Part shown: positions 7,002 through 16,731 of the stretch, piece by piece
Layout: each line of letters starts with the position of its first letter
Position numbering within the stretch: position 1 is the first letter of the stretch
Origin: Bacillota bacterium
GTDB lineage: Bacteria; Chloroflexota; Dormibacteria; Dormibacterales; Dormibacteraceae
Direction: 5' to 3'
DNA: 47,077 nt
Assembly: GCA_021323605.1 (NCBI GenBank)
Contig: JAJPKS010000124.1
Span: forward strand, 1 to 47,077
Notes under the pieces: model-generated
What the model saw: only the letters and a program-made list of their open reading frames with translations
The model's database searches: none
What the model was told of the DNA's origin: nothing
Program-made: the position numbers and the translations under genes

Positions 7002-7031
7002 GACAAAGAAAAGAGCCGGCCGCGCCGGCTC
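7002..7031 (-). terminator. Rho-independent terminator after tRNA-fMet
   Basis: Minus strand GAGCCGGC-GCG-GCCGGCTC followed by TTTTCTTTGTC. Confidence 0.85.
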
Positions 7032-7049
7032 CTCGGGAACGTTCCGGGT

Positions 7050-7124
7050 TGGTTGCGGGGGTCGGATTCGAACCGACGACCTTCGGGTTATGAGCCCGAC
7101 GGGCTGCCACTGCCCCACCCCGCG
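7050..7124 (-). tRNA. Initiator tRNA-fMet (CAU), CCA encoded
   Basis: CGCGGGGTGGGGCAGTGGCAGCCCGTCGGGCTCATAACCCGAAGGTCGTCGGTTCGAATCCGACCCCCGCAACCA. C1xA72 mismatch and GGG/CCC anticodon-stem pairs are initiator hallmarks. Confidence 0.95.
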
Positions 7125-7164
7125 CCCGTAAGTATACCGGACTGGTTCCGGGAGGCACACCGTC

Positions 7165-7596
7165 TCATCGACGGAAGGGCGCGCTCACGATGCCCCAGAG
7201 CACCTGCGCCGGGCTGTCGGGCCCGAGGTCTCCCTCGCCACCCCCGGCGGCGGGCGGCGGCGAGGCCGGAGGCTGCCCCACCAGGTAGAGCCGCTCGCCG
7301 GAGCGCGCGTAACCGTTCATCCGGGCGTCCTCCTCCACGGCCGCACCCGAGGACACGGCGGTGATGTCCCGGCGGTAGGCCGCGTTGGCGGCCCGGAGGG
7401 CGGCGTTCTGAGCCTGCAGCTCGGCCGCCTGGCGGTTCAGCGATCGTTCGAGGGCGATGGCCCGGGCCAGCGACCAGAGCAGCCACAGGGCCACCAGGGC
7501 CATGGCGATCAGGACGACCGTCTCGTGGGAGAGGCGGCCCCGGGCGTTCAGCGTGCCTCTGGTGGCCAGGGCTCTTCTCGCGCGCATGGAGGACAC
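7165..7596 (-). CDS. FtsB/DivIC-family septum formation initiator
   Basis: Short N-terminus, one TM segment (VVLIAMALVALWLLWSLARAIAL), then coiled coil (ERSLNRQAAELQAQNAALRAANAAYRRDI); sits between mazG and tilS. Confidence 0.8.
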   Translation of the reverse strand: MSSMRARRALATRGTLNARGRLSHETVVLIAMALVALWLLWSLARAIALERSLNRQAAELQAQNAALRAANAAYRRDITAVSSGAAVEEDARMNGYARSGERLYLVGQPPASPPPAAGGGEGDLGPDSPAQVLWGIVSAPFRR

Positions 7597-7661
7597 CGAT
7601 GGAGCGGAGGGGGACGTGGACTCGACGACTATAGCAACCGCGGAGGCCGCGGTCGCGCCGC

Positions 7662-8480
7662 TCAGGCGGACGGTGGCGACGGGGGCGACGCCCCGGCTCG
7701 ATCCCAGACCGCGCTCAGCTCGGCGGGGTCCAGATCACGGTAGCCCACTCCGCGGTCCAGCAGCTCGCGGTGCATGACCGCGAAACGGTCCCGGAAGCGC
7801 TGTCCGGCCGCCCGCAGGGCATCCTCCGGGCTCACCCGTAGCTTGCGCGCCAGGGTGACGGCCGCCAGGAGGAGGTCGCCGACGCGGCGGAACGCCTCCT
7901 CGTGGTCGGCCGCGGTGGCCGCCTCCCGGGCTCGGGCGGCGACGACTTCGGCGGCCTCGGCCACGTCTCCGGGATCGAAGCCGACCCGGGCCGCGCGCTT
8001 CTGCATGCCATGAACCCAGGCCAGGGCCGGCATGGCCGACGGCACCCGGTCCAGCGGGGTCTCCTCCGGGCGGCCCTCGCGCGCCGCCTCCTCGAGCTTG
8101 CGGTGCTCCCAGTTGCGCAGCACCTCCTCGGCGTCGGCCACGCGGGCGTCACCGAAGACGTGTGGGTGTCGGGCCACGATCTTGGCCGCCGCCGCCTCGG
8201 AGACCTGGGCGGCGTCGAACCGGCCCTCTTCTTCCGCGATCGCCGAGTGCATGGCCACCTGGAGGAGGAGGTCGCCCAGCTCCTCGCGCAGCCTGGCGTC
8301 GTCGAGGCCCCGGTCGATCGCCTCGAGGACCTCGTAGGTCTCCTCCAGCAGGTAGGGACGGAGCGACTCGTGGGTCTGTTCCCGGTCCCACGGGCAGCCG
8401 TCCGGCGCCCGCAGCCGGCGAGCGATCTCGAAGATGGCCCCGATGCCGTCGGGATAGGGGCGATCCGGATGCTCAGCCAT
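7662..8480 (-). CDS. mazG: Nucleoside triphosphate pyrophosphohydrolase MazG
   Basis: IGAIFEIARRLRAPDGCPWDREQTHESLRPYLLEETYEVLEAID...LREELGDLLLQVAMHSAIAEEEGRFD. Confidence 0.95.
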   Translation of the reverse strand: MAEHPDRPYPDGIGAIFEIARRLRAPDGCPWDREQTHESLRPYLLEETYEVLEAIDRGLDDARLREELGDLLLQVAMHSAIAEEEGRFDAAQVSEAAAAKIVARHPHVFGDARVADAEEVLRNWEHRKLEEAAREGRPEETPLDRVPSAMPALAWVHGMQKRAARVGFDPGDVAEAAEVVAARAREAATAADHEEAFRRVGDLLLAAVTLARKLRVSPEDALRAAGQRFRDRFAVMHRELLDRGVGYRDLDPAELSAVWDRAGASPPSPPSA

Positions 8481-11400
8481 GACCGACCGCGAGCTCCGCG
8501 GCTCCGTACAGTTCGGCCATCGTGTCCATCAGCTTCATCAGGTCCTCCTTCCAGCCCTCGCCCCGGGAGAGCAGCAACCGGTTGGGTCGAACGCGCAGGC
8601 GGCCCGAGAACCGGCGTTCCAACTCCTCTACGTCCAGGAGGCGGTTGGGATCGACCTTGACGGCGAGATCGCGACCGTCGGCGGTCACCGCCCGGAGGCC
8701 CAGGCGCTGCCCCTTCAGCTTGACCCGTAGCGAGTAGACGAGGTTGGACAGCTGTGGAGGGGGCGGGCCGTAGCGATCCCGCAGGGAGCGCAGCACGGCC
8801 TCGAGCTCGGCCTCGTCCCGGGCCTCCGCCAGCTCGCGGTAGGCGTCCAGCCGGAGCCGTTCGTCCCGGATGTAGGAACGGGGCACGAAGTGATCCAGGG
8901 GCAGGTCCACCTGCAGCTCGGGCGTGGTGAGCACGTCACCTGCCGGCTCCTCCCCCTCGCCCGAGCGCAGCCTGGCCACGGCCCGCTGGAGCATTTGCAG
9001 GTACATCTCGAAGCCCACGGCGGCGATGGCTCCGTGCTGCTCGACTCCGAGGAGGTTGCCGGCGCCACGGATCTCCAGGTCTCGGAGGGCGATCTTGAAC
9101 CCCTGACCGAGCTCGTGCAGCCCGGACATGACGTCGAGGCGCTTGTCCGCCGCCTCGGTCAGCGAACGGGAGGCGTCGTAGAGGAAGTAGACGTAGGCGC
9201 GCCGACCGGAGCGGCCGACCCGCCCCCGGAGCTGGTAGAGCTGGGAGAGCCCGAAACGGTCGGCACGCTCGACCACCATCGTGTTCACGTTCGGGATGTC
9301 CAGCCCGTTCTCGATGATGGTCGTGCACACCAGCACGTCGTGTCGCCCGGCGGCGAAGTCCACCATCACCCGGGCCAGCTCCTCCTCCGGCATCCGGCCG
9401 TGGGCGATCGCCACCCGGGCCCGGGGGACGAGGCGCGACACCCGTCGGGCCGCCTGGTCGATGGTCCGCACCCGGTTGTGGACGTAGTAGACCTGGCCTC
9501 CCCGACTCAGCTCCCGCTCGATCACCTCCCGGACCAGGTCGTCGTCGTCCACGGTGACGTAGGTCTTGATGGGCTGCCGGTCCTCGGGCGGCGTCTGGAC
9601 GACGCTCATGTCCCGAAGGCCGGAGAGGGCCATGTGCATGGTGCGGGGGATCGGGGTAGCGGACAACGAGAGCACGTCCAGGTTGGTGCGCAGCCGCTTC
9701 AGCCGCTCCTTCTGCATGACCCCGAAGCGCTGTTCCTCGTCGATGATCAGCAGGCCGAGACGCTTGAACCTGACGTCCCGCTGGAGCAGACGGTGGGTCC
9801 CGATCACGATGTCGACGGTGCCGGCGCGCAGCCCGGCCAGCGTGCGCCGCTGCTCCTCTTCGCTCCGGAAACGGGAGAGCACCTCGACCGTGATCGGGTA
9901 TCCCGCCAGTCGCTGGGTGAACACCGCTGCGTGCTGCTGCACCAGGACCGTGGTGGGAGCCAGGACGGCCACCTGCCGGCCGCTCATGACGGCCTTGAAC
10001 GCGGCCCGGAGCGCGATCTCGGTCTTGCCGAAGCCCACGTCTCCGCACAGCACCCGGTCCATGGGCCGCTCCGATTCCATGTCGGCCTTGATCTCGGCCA
10101 GGGCCTGGAGCTGGTCGGGCGTCTCTTCGTAGGGGAAGGAGGACTCCAACTCCGCCTGCCAGGGCGTGTCCGGGGCGAACGCGTAGCCGGCCTGGGCCTC
10201 GCGTTTGGCGTAGAGGCGGAGGAGATCCTCGGCCACCTCCTCGGCGCTCCGGTTGGCCCGGGAGCGGGCGCGCTCCCAGTCGCCGGTCCCCAGTCGGTGC
10301 AGCGGCGGCCGTCCGTCGGTGCCGCCCAGGTAGCGCTGGACGCGGTCCAGGCTCTCCACCGGGACGTAGAGCCGATCCCCGTCGGCGTACTCCAGCTCCA
10401 GGTACTCGCGCTGTACGGCGCCGCCGCCCTCGGCGTCCTCGACCTCGATCAGACGCATGCCCGCGAAGCGGGCGATGCCGTGGTCGACGTGGACCACCAG
10501 ATCACCGGGCTGGAACTCCAGGTGCAGGCTCGCCCCGTCCCGGGTGGACCGCCTGGAGAGCCGGGCGGTGGGACGCCTCACCCGGCCGAACAGCTCGGCA
10601 TCGGTGTACAGGCGGAACCCCAGCCGGTCGTTCCGGCAGCCGGCGGCGAGGTCGACGTCCACTCGCCGGAGGCCCGGTTCGAGGGTCAGGTCCACGTCGA
10701 GGTCGGTCTCGGCCGCCTCGGCGCCGGCGTCGGCGAGCAGCGTCTCCACGCGTTCACCCTGTTCGCTGGCCAGCAAGACCGTGGCCTCGACCCCGGCCTC
10801 CACCAGCTCCGCCGCCGCCCGGGGCCGACCGACCAGCGGCTCCGCCTCCCGCCAGCCCGGGTCCACCGCCCCTTCCCGGTCGGCGGTGACAGCGCTCATC
10901 CGCGACCGGGAGCCGAACGCCTCCAATCGCTCCACGGGAACCATCGGAGGCCGAAACCCGACCGGCAGCTCACCGTCGCCGGCCTCGGCCTCGGCCAGCA
11001 TCAGGGTCTCCTGCTGCAGGTCGCGGGCCTCGGCCCGCTGGCGATCGGGCTCCAGGTCGATCACCGCCGCGTCCTCGGGCAGGTGGTCGAGCAGCGAGGG
11101 CAGCCGGGGCTCGAGGTAGGCGGCCAGGAGCTCCACGCCGGGGAAGGCCGCCCCCTCGAGCAGCCGCTCGAGATCCTCCTCCCACTCCTCGCGAACGTCC
11201 CGTCGCAGGCCGTCCAGCCCGGTCGTCCGGCGCAGCCGGGCGGCCGCCTCCGCCCCCCGGCCGGGGCCCAGGAGGACCTCTCGCCCCGGGGTGACCGTGA
11301 GCCGTGGGATCGCCATCACCGAGCGCTGGTTGCGCGCGTCGTACAGCCGGAGGGTCTCCAGCTGGTTCCCGAAGAACTCGGCCCGCACCGGGGTCCGGAC

Positions 11401-11973
11401 GGCGGACGGGAAGACGTCCAGGATGCCTCCCCGGAGGGCGAACTGGCCCGGCGCCTCGGCCATGGGCTCGCGGCGGTAACCGAGCTCCACCAGTCTCGCC
11501 GCCAGCTCGACCGGGTCGATCTCGAGGCCGGGCTCGAGGGTCACCGTGCAGGCATCCAGGTCCTCGGCCGCGACCGTCGCCCGCATCATCGCCCGGCGCG
11601 AGGAGACCACGAGGCAGGGATCATTCCCGGCCCGGGCCGCGGCCAGGGCGGCCAGGGCCTCCAGGCGCAGCGAGACGGCCTCGTCGGCGGCCGGTGGCCG
11701 GTCCAGGAAGGACACCGTGACCTCGGCGAAGTGGTAGGCAGGGGGGCGGCCGTCGAGCCAGGCGCGGAGCTCCGGGAGCAGCCGCGCCGGCCCCGGGCAC
11801 AGCACCAGAACGCTCCTCCCTCGCTTGCCGGCGGCCCGGGCCACGGCCGCCGCCACCGGCGCCCAGGCCGGGCGGGGCAGGCGCGCCACCCTCAGGGTCT
11901 GGCTCGACCCCTCCAGCCATGCCCCCAGCGGCCCCTCGAGCAACCGCTCGGACAGGGAGCCCACCATCCTCAC
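8473..11973 (-). CDS. mfd: Transcription-repair coupling factor Mfd
   Basis: CarD-like domain ([20 protein letters not shown]), helicase motifs ([47 protein letters not shown]). GTG start overlaps the pth stop; the ORF-track extension beyond it is spurious. Confidence 0.96.
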   Translation of the reverse strand: MRMVGSLSERLLEGPLGAWLEGSSQTLRVARLPRPAWAPVAAAVARAAGKRGRSVLVLCPGPARLLPELRAWLDGRPPAYHFAEVTVSFLDRPPAADEAVSLRLEALAALAAARAGNDPCLVVSSRRAMMRATVAAEDLDACTVTLEPGLEIDPVELAARLVELGYRREPMAEAPGQFALRGGILDVFPSAVRTPVRAEFFGNQLETLRLYDARNQRSVMAIPRLTVTPGREVLLGPGRGAEAAARLRRTTGLDGLRRDVREEWEEDLERLLEGAAFPGVELLAAYLEPRLPSLLDHLPEDAAVIDLEPDRQRAEARDLQQETLMLAEAEAGDGELPVGFRPPMVPVERLEAFGSRSRMSAVTADREGAVDPGWREAEPLVGRPRAAAELVEAGVEATVLLASEQGERVETLLADAGAEAAETDLDVDLTLEPGLRRVDVDLAAGCRNDRLGFRLYTDAELFGRVRRPTARLSRRSTRDGASLHLEFQPGDLVVHVDHGIARFAGMRLIEVEDAEGGGAVQREYLELEYADGDRLYVPVESLDRVQRYLGGTDGRPPLHRLGTGDWERARSRANRSAEEVAEDLLRLYAKREAQAGYAFAPDTPWQAELESSFPYEETPDQLQALAEIKADMESERPMDRVLCGDVGFGKTEIALRAAFKAVMSGRQVAVLAPTTVLVQQHAAVFTQRLAGYPITVEVLSRFRSEEEQRRTLAGLRAGTVDIVIGTHRLLQRDVRFKRLGLLIIDEEQRFGVMQKERLKRLRTNLDVLSLSATPIPRTMHMALSGLRDMSVVQTPPEDRQPIKTYVTVDDDDLVREVIERELSRGGQVYYVHNRVRTIDQAARRVSRLVPRARVAIAHGRMPEEELARVMVDFAAGRHDVLVCTTIIENGLDIPNVNTMVVERADRFGLSQLYQLRGRVGRSGRRAYVYFLYDASRSLTEAADKRLDVMSGLHELGQGFKIALRDLEIRGAGNLLGVEQHGAIAAVGFEMYLQMLQRAVARLRSGEGEEPAGDVLTTPELQVDLPLDHFVPRSYIRDERLRLDAYRELAEARDEAELEAVLRSLRDRYGPPPPQLSNLVYSLRVKLKGQRLGLRAVTADGRDLAVKVDPNRLLDVEELERRFSGRLRVRPNRLLLSRGEGWKEDLMKLMDTMAELYGAAELAVGHG

Positions 11974-12623
11974 GGCAGCTCCTCGCACCCCAGCGATCCA
12001 GGCCGGTTGTACCGCTCCATGGCGCGCTCCAGGCCGGCGGTGAGGGCCAGCTCGACGGCCGAGGCCACCCCTTCCAGGACAGCCGGCAGGGCCGCCGCCT
12101 CGGCGGGGGTGAACCGTCCCAGCACGTGCCGGATCCCGGCTGCGGAGCCGGCCGCCGGCGGCCGGCCCACGCCCACCCGAAAGCGGACGAACTCGTCGCT
12201 GTGGAGGGCGGCGATGATGGAGCGGATCCCGTTGTGGCCCGCCGCCGACCCGCCGAGCCGGATGCGCAGCCGACAGAGGGGCAGGTCGAGCTCGTCGTGC
12301 AGCACCCAGACCGAGGTGGGACCGATCCCCAGGTCGCGCGTGGCCTCGAGCACCGAGCGGCCGCTGAGGTTCATGTAGGTCAGCGGCTCCAGCAGCCAGA
12401 CCCGGCGCCCGGCGACCTCGCCGCACCCCACCCTGGCCCGCCAGCGGCGGCGCGTCAGCTCGATGCCGGCCCGCCTGGCGAAGGTCTCCAGGCAGGCCCA
12501 GCCCACGTTGTGTCTGGTGCCGGCGTACTCGGCGCCTGGATTGCCGAGGCCCACCAGCACCAGGTCGGCGGCGGAGCCGGGAGTTCGGCTCGGGGCGACG
12601 GGTGATGGCGACACGGTGGACAT
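11970..12623 (-). CDS. pth: Peptidyl-tRNA hydrolase
   Basis: LVLVGLGNPGAEYAGTRHNVGW...LLEPLTYMNLSGRSV...LHDELDLPLCRLRIRLGGSAAGHNGIRSI. Confidence 0.96.
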   Translation of the reverse strand: MSTVSPSPVAPSRTPGSAADLVLVGLGNPGAEYAGTRHNVGWACLETFARRAGIELTRRRWRARVGCGEVAGRRVWLLEPLTYMNLSGRSVLEATRDLGIGPTSVWVLHDELDLPLCRLRIRLGGSAAGHNGIRSIIAALHSDEFVRFRVGVGRPPAAGSAAGIRHVLGRFTPAEAAALPAVLEGVASAVELALTAGLERAMERYNRPGSLGCEELP

Positions 12624-12669
12624 GGACGTGGACGGGCCCGCGGCTCCGGCCGCGACCCGGGGCTCAAGT

Positions 12670-13248
12670 CTACGTCGGGGGCCGGGATTCCCCGGCTCGT
12701 GGCCGCAGCGTCTCCCCTCCGGGCACCTCGTCCCCGGAGAGGAGACGGCCGGCGACGGGACGGAGGCCGCATCGGGCCAGGCAGGCCAGCGTCAGACGGG
12801 CCATCTCGCGCTCCTCCTCGGGGGTGGCGTGGTCCCAGCCCAGCAGGTGGAGCAGGCCGTGCACCGCCAGCAGCGCCGCCTCCACCTCGGCCGGGTGGCC
12901 GAAAGCGGCCGCCTGGCGGACGACGGCCGGCCAGGAGAGGGCCAGGTCCCCGAGGTAGCCGGAGGCCGGATCCCCGCTGGGGAAGGAGAGCACGTCGGTG
13001 GGGTGGTCCTCGCCCAGGAAGCGCCGGTTGAGGCGCCGCAGCTCCCGGTCCCCGCTCACCCGGACGGTCAGGCTCGTCTCCCGCCCGGGCAGCCGCGCCG
13101 CCACCGCCGCCTCTCCGGCCGCTTCGACCAGGACGCGGCGGAGCCAGGCGGGCGGGATGGGGGCGCGCACCGCCTTCACCACCTCTACCCGCAGACGGTC
13201 TCGATCCCCGACCGACCGTGTGGAGGGTCCCTCCTCACCCCGCCTCAT
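12670..13248 (-). CDS. ybeY: Endoribonuclease YbeY
   Basis: NRRFLGEDHPTDVLSFPSGD...HGLLHLLGWDHATPEEEREM (H-x3-H-x5-H). Start chosen at an in-frame ATG; the ORF-track N-terminus is antisense to another CDS. Confidence 0.92.
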   Translation of the reverse strand: MRRGEEGPSTRSVGDRDRLRVEVVKAVRAPIPPAWLRRVLVEAAGEAAVAARLPGRETSLTVRVSGDRELRRLNRRFLGEDHPTDVLSFPSGDPASGYLGDLALSWPAVVRQAAAFGHPAEVEAALLAVHGLLHLLGWDHATPEEEREMARLTLACLARCGLRPVAGRLLSGDEVPGGETLRPRAGESRPPT

Positions 13249-13293
13249 CGTCGGCCGCGGCGTCCCGTCCTCAACGCCGACAATGGAGTCCTC

Positions 13294-13686
13294 GTGGAAT
13301 CGATCATCGCCTTCCTCCATTTCCGCTTCGCGGTCGCGCTCCTCCTGCTCGCGGTCGTGCTCGGCTGCTGGGGGCTGTACCAGTTCCTGCGCCGCCGGCG
13401 GATCAGCCCGGGCTTCCGCGCCGGCTTCGTGCTGATGATCGCGCTCACCGCCATCCAGGGTCTGCTCGGGCTGCTGCTCCTCACCGTCACCCAGCCCCGG
13501 GAGCTGCTCCACGTCCTCTACGGCGTCTTCGCCATCGTCTTTCTGCCCGGGGTCTACCTCTACGCCGACCGCGGCGGACGGGAGCGGGACGAGCGCCTGC
13601 GGCGGGCACGGGAGGCGGCCTTCCTGGTGGGCGCCTGCTGGGTGGTGGCGATCGCCTACGCCCGCGGCTTCATGACCGGCCGCTGA
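13294..13686 (+). CDS. Small integral membrane protein, unknown function
   Basis: VESIIAFLHFRFAVALLLLAVVLGCWGLYQFLRRRRISPGFRAGFVLMIALTAIQGLLGLLLLTVTQ... ~4 hydrophobic segments; GTG start. Confidence 0.65.
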   Translation: MESIIAFLHFRFAVALLLLAVVLGCWGLYQFLRRRRISPGFRAGFVLMIALTAIQGLLGLLLLTVTQPRELLHVLYGVFAIVFLPGVYLYADRGGRERDERLRRAREAAFLVGACWVVAIAYARGFMTGR

Positions 13687-14527
13687 CCGCGGTCGGCTCC
13701 TGCTCGCGCCAGGCGGTCCACCACGCCGCCAGCCCCGCGCGCCAGCTGCGCAGGGGGGGTAGACGCTCCGAGGTGAGGCAGCCGTTGAGCGGGCGTGGAG
13801 CCGCCGCCCCCAGCTCGGGCGTGGTCAGTGGCTCCACCGGCACCTCCAGGCCGGCCAGGCGCAGGGCCTCGACCGCCAGCTCCCAGTAGGAGCAACACCC
13901 CTCCGCCACCAGGTGCACGACGCCGGAGAGCGTGCCCCCGAGGAGGTCCGCGACGGCTGCGGCCAGGTCGGCCGTGTAGGTGGGGTTGAGCCGCTGGTCC
14001 GCCACCACCCGGAGCCGCTCGCCGGCCAGGGCCCTCCGCACCATGCGTTCGGGGAAGCTGCCTCCCTTCACCGCCGAGCCGACGGCTCCGAACAGCCCCG
14101 AGGAGCGCACCACCAGCGCCTCCGGTAGGATCTCCAGCACCCGACGCTCCCCCTCCAGCTTGGAGCGCGCGTACGCTCCCAGCGGACGCGGCCGATCTCG
14201 TTCCGAGAAGGGGCGATCCCCGGAGCCGTCGAAGACGTAGTTGGTGGAGAAATGGATCAATCGAGCCCCCGCCCGCCGGCAGGCCAGGGCGACGTTGGCG
14301 GCGCCGTCGGCGTTGACGGCCAAGGCCAGACCCGGGTCCCTCTCGGCGGCGTCGACCGCGTTGTAGGCGGCGCAGTTGAGGACCACGTCGCAGCGCCGCA
14401 CGGCCGCCTCCACCGCCTTCGGATCGGTCACCGACAGCTGGCGCCGGTCCGGGGCCAGGGCCTCGGGGAACAGCCGCCGCAGGTCGCTCCCCAGTTGACC
14501 GGCCGCGCCCGTGATCAGCACGCGCAC
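13670..14527 (-). CDS. rfbD: dTDP-4-dehydrorhamnose reductase (RmlD/RfbD-like)
   Basis: MRVLITGAAGQLGSDL...VLNCAAYNAVDAAERDP...FSTNYVFDGSGDRPFSERDRPRPLGAYARSKLEGER. Confidence 0.88.
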   Translation of the reverse strand: MRVLITGAAGQLGSDLRRLFPEALAPDRRQLSVTDPKAVEAAVRRCDVVLNCAAYNAVDAAERDPGLALAVNADGAANVALACRRAGARLIHFSTNYVFDGSGDRPFSERDRPRPLGAYARSKLEGERRVLEILPEALVVRSSGLFGAVGSAVKGGSFPERMVRRALAGERLRVVADQRLNPTYTADLAAAVADLLGGTLSGVVHLVAEGCCSYWELAVEALRLAGLEVPVEPLTTPELGAAAPRPLNGCLTSERLPPLRSWRAGLAAWWTAWREQEPTAVSGRS

Positions 14528-14553
14528 GGCCCATATGGTTTCATGCTGCGGCC

Positions 14554-16446
14554 ATGGCTCGCCTGACCGACTTGCTCCAGCGTGGACCGGTCCTGTTCGA
14601 CGGCGCCATGGGCACCGAGATCATGGCCCGCGGCGTGACCCCGGGTCGCTGCCTCGAGGAGCTCAACCTGATCCAGCCCGCGCTCGTCCTGGGCATCCAC
14701 CGCGACTACATCGCGGCGGGGGCGGACGTGATCGAGACCAACACCTTCGGGGCCAACCGCTTCGGCCTGGGCGACCACTACCTGGAGTCGCGCGTGGCCG
14801 AGATCAACCGGGCCGGGGCCCGTCTCGCCATCGAGGCGCGCAACGCCTCCGGCCGACCGGTGCTGGTGGCCGGGAGCGTGGGGCCGCTCGGGCGCGCGAT
14901 CGAGCCGGTGGGCGCGATCAAGCGAACGTCGGCGGAACGCATCTTCACCGAGCAGGTCCAGACCCTGGCCGAGGCCGGCGTCGACCTCCTGGTCTTCGAG
15001 ACCTTCACCTCGCTGCCGGAGCTGGAGCTGGCGGTGGGGGTGGCCAGGAGGGTCGTCCCGCGCCTGCCCGTGCTGGCCAGCCTGAGCTTCGACGAAGAGG
15101 TCGACCCATCCGGAGCGGCCGCGGCCCTGGTGGCCGGGCTCGCCCCTCTGTCGGTGGAGGTGATCGGCGCCAACTGCGGCAGCGGCCTCCAGGCGGCGCT
15201 CGACGTCGCCCGGCACCTCCTGGCCGCGGGCGCGCCCGCGGTGTCGGTGATGCCCAACGCCGGCCTGCCCGGGCACCCTCCCGGACCCGGGGCCTCGTGG
15301 GCGCCGCTGCCGCGTCGGGCGATTGGCCGGGTCGTCTATCCCACCGGGCCGGCCTACTTCGCGGAGCAGGCGGCGCGCCTGGTGGCCGAGGGCGTCCGGG
15401 TCGTGGGCGGCTGCTGCGGCGCCGGGCCGGCGCACATTGCCGCGCTCCGCAGCCGGCTGGCAGGCGTGCCCTCGGTCCGTCGCCCGCCCGCCGGCCGACG
15501 ATGGGCGGTGGGCGGGCACGACCCCTCCTCGGGGCCGCGGCCGCCGGCGCCGCCCCGGTCCCGGCTGGCCGAGGCCCTGGCCCGAGGCCGGTTCGTGATC
15601 TCGGTGGAGCTCACCCCCCCACGCGGGATCGATCCGGGCCGCGTCCTGGCCGGCGCCAGGCTCCTGGCCGAGGCCGGGGTCGAGTTCGCCAACGTGACCG
15701 ACACGGCCATGGCACGCCTGCGCATGGGCGTGATCAGTTGCGCCGCCCTGATCCAGCAGCAGGTCGGCCTCGAGGCCGTCGCCCACTTCACCTGCCGCGA
15801 CCGCAACGTGATGGCGATCCAGTCCGAGCTGATCGGGGCCCACGCCTTGGGCATCCACAACGTCCTGGCGCTACGCGGCGACCCGCCCCGGGTGGGGGAT
15901 CACCCCCACGCCAGACCGGTCTGGGAGGTGAACGCCGTCGGCCTGATCACGATCCTGGCCAACCTCAACCGTGGGCTCGACGCCAACGGGACCCCGATCG
16001 GGGAACGGACGTCGTTCCTCGTCGGGGCGGTCGTGAACCCCGGCGCGGAGGACTTCGAGCGAGAACTCCGCCTGCTGCGACGCAAGATCGCGGCCGGCGC
16101 CGCCTTCGTGATCACGAACCCCGTCTACACGCCCGCGGCGCGGCAGCGAATCGAGCGCATCGCCGCCCTGGCCCGGATCCCGGTGCTGGTCGGGGTCATG
16201 CCCCTGGCCTCCGCCAGGCACGCCGAGTACCTGCACCACGAGGTGCCCGGTATCAGCGTGCCCGGCGACCTCCGCCGGCGGCTGGCGGCCGCGGGCGACC
16301 GCGCCGCCGAGCTGGGCCTGGAGCTGGCCGGCCAGTTCCTGGACTCCGTGCGCCCCCTGGTCCAGGGGGCGTACGTCATCCCTCCCGGCGCCAGGTACGA
16401 ACTCGCCGTCCGCCTGGTCCAGCGCCTCCGGCAGCCGGTCGGCTAG
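14554..16446 (+). CDS. Bifunctional homocysteine S-methyltransferase / methylenetetrahydrofolate reductase
   Basis: N-terminal FDGAMGTEIMARG...NTFGANRF...GGCCGAGPAHIAAL (homocysteine methyltransferase) fused to FVISVELTPPRGIDP...FTCRDRNVMAIQSELIGAHALGIHNVLALRGDPP (MTHFR). Confidence 0.93.
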   Translation: MARLTDLLQRGPVLFDGAMGTEIMARGVTPGRCLEELNLIQPALVLGIHRDYIAAGADVIETNTFGANRFGLGDHYLESRVAEINRAGARLAIEARNASGRPVLVAGSVGPLGRAIEPVGAIKRTSAERIFTEQVQTLAEAGVDLLVFETFTSLPELELAVGVARRVVPRLPVLASLSFDEEVDPSGAAAALVAGLAPLSVEVIGANCGSGLQAALDVARHLLAAGAPAVSVMPNAGLPGHPPGPGASWAPLPRRAIGRVVYPTGPAYFAEQAARLVAEGVRVVGGCCGAGPAHIAALRSRLAGVPSVRRPPAGRRWAVGGHDPSSGPRPPAPPRSRLAEALARGRFVISVELTPPRGIDPGRVLAGARLLAEAGVEFANVTDTAMARLRMGVISCAALIQQQVGLEAVAHFTCRDRNVMAIQSELIGAHALGIHNVLALRGDPPRVGDHPHARPVWEVNAVGLITILANLNRGLDANGTPIGERTSFLVGAVVNPGAEDFERELRLLRRKIAAGAAFVITNPVYTPAARQRIERIAALARIPVLVGVMPLASARHAEYLHHEVPGISVPGDLRRRLAAAGDRAAELGLELAGQFLDSVRPLVQGAYVIPPGARYELAVRLVQRLRQPVG

Positions 16447-16464
16447 GGCGGACGGGGCCGCCCT

Positions 16465-16638
16465 TCAGGACCCGGCGTGGCGGGCGCGCAGCCGCTCCAG
16501 CCGCTGCCGCTTGGCGTCCAATGCCTGTCGCAGCGCCTGCGCCAGCTGGGCGTCGTTCATCGGCACCACCCTGAGGCGGGCCTCCAGCTGGCGCACTTCC
16601 ACCTCCGCGTTCGTGAGCTCCAGATCGATCGTCCGCAT
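16465..16638 (-). CDS. Small hypothetical protein (57 aa, predicted coiled coil)
   Basis: MRTIDLELTNAEVEVRQLEARLRVVPMNDAQLAQALRQALDAKRQRLERLRARHAGS; GGGGG upstream; own AT-rich promoter region. Confidence 0.55.
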   Translation of the reverse strand: MRTIDLELTNAEVEVRQLEARLRVVPMNDAQLAQALRQALDAKRQRLERLRARHAGS

Positions 16639-16684
16639 GGTAATCCCCCTACGGTCGATATTGTGGCAATCCTTTGCGTAATTT

Positions 16685-16702
16685 CTCAAGTCAGAGCTTG
16701 AG
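16685..16702. promoter_or_regulatory. Palindrome CTCAAG-N6-CTTGAG in promoter region of the 57-aa ORF
   Basis: Overlaps a potential minus-strand TTGAGA(-35)...CACAAT(-10) pair. Confidence 0.4.
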
Positions 16703-16731
16703 TAAATACCCCCTACCGCCCTCCGGAGGGG

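Noticed and set aside
2004-7124. The two flanking tRNAs as attL/attR direct repeats of an integrated element
   Set aside because: They are different isoacceptors with intact, distinct acceptor stems; similarity is that expected between tRNAs. No exact duplicated 3' segment was seen.
8890-12378. 1162-aa plus-strand ORF opposite mfd
   Set aside because: Antisense to a fully conserved Mfd; low-complexity H/G/Q/P/R composition typical of GC-rich shadow frames.
14511-16574. 687-aa plus-strand ORF and 447-aa minus-strand ORF (14515-15858)
   Set aside because: Out-of-frame and antisense shadows of the homocysteine methyltransferase/MTHFR fusion.
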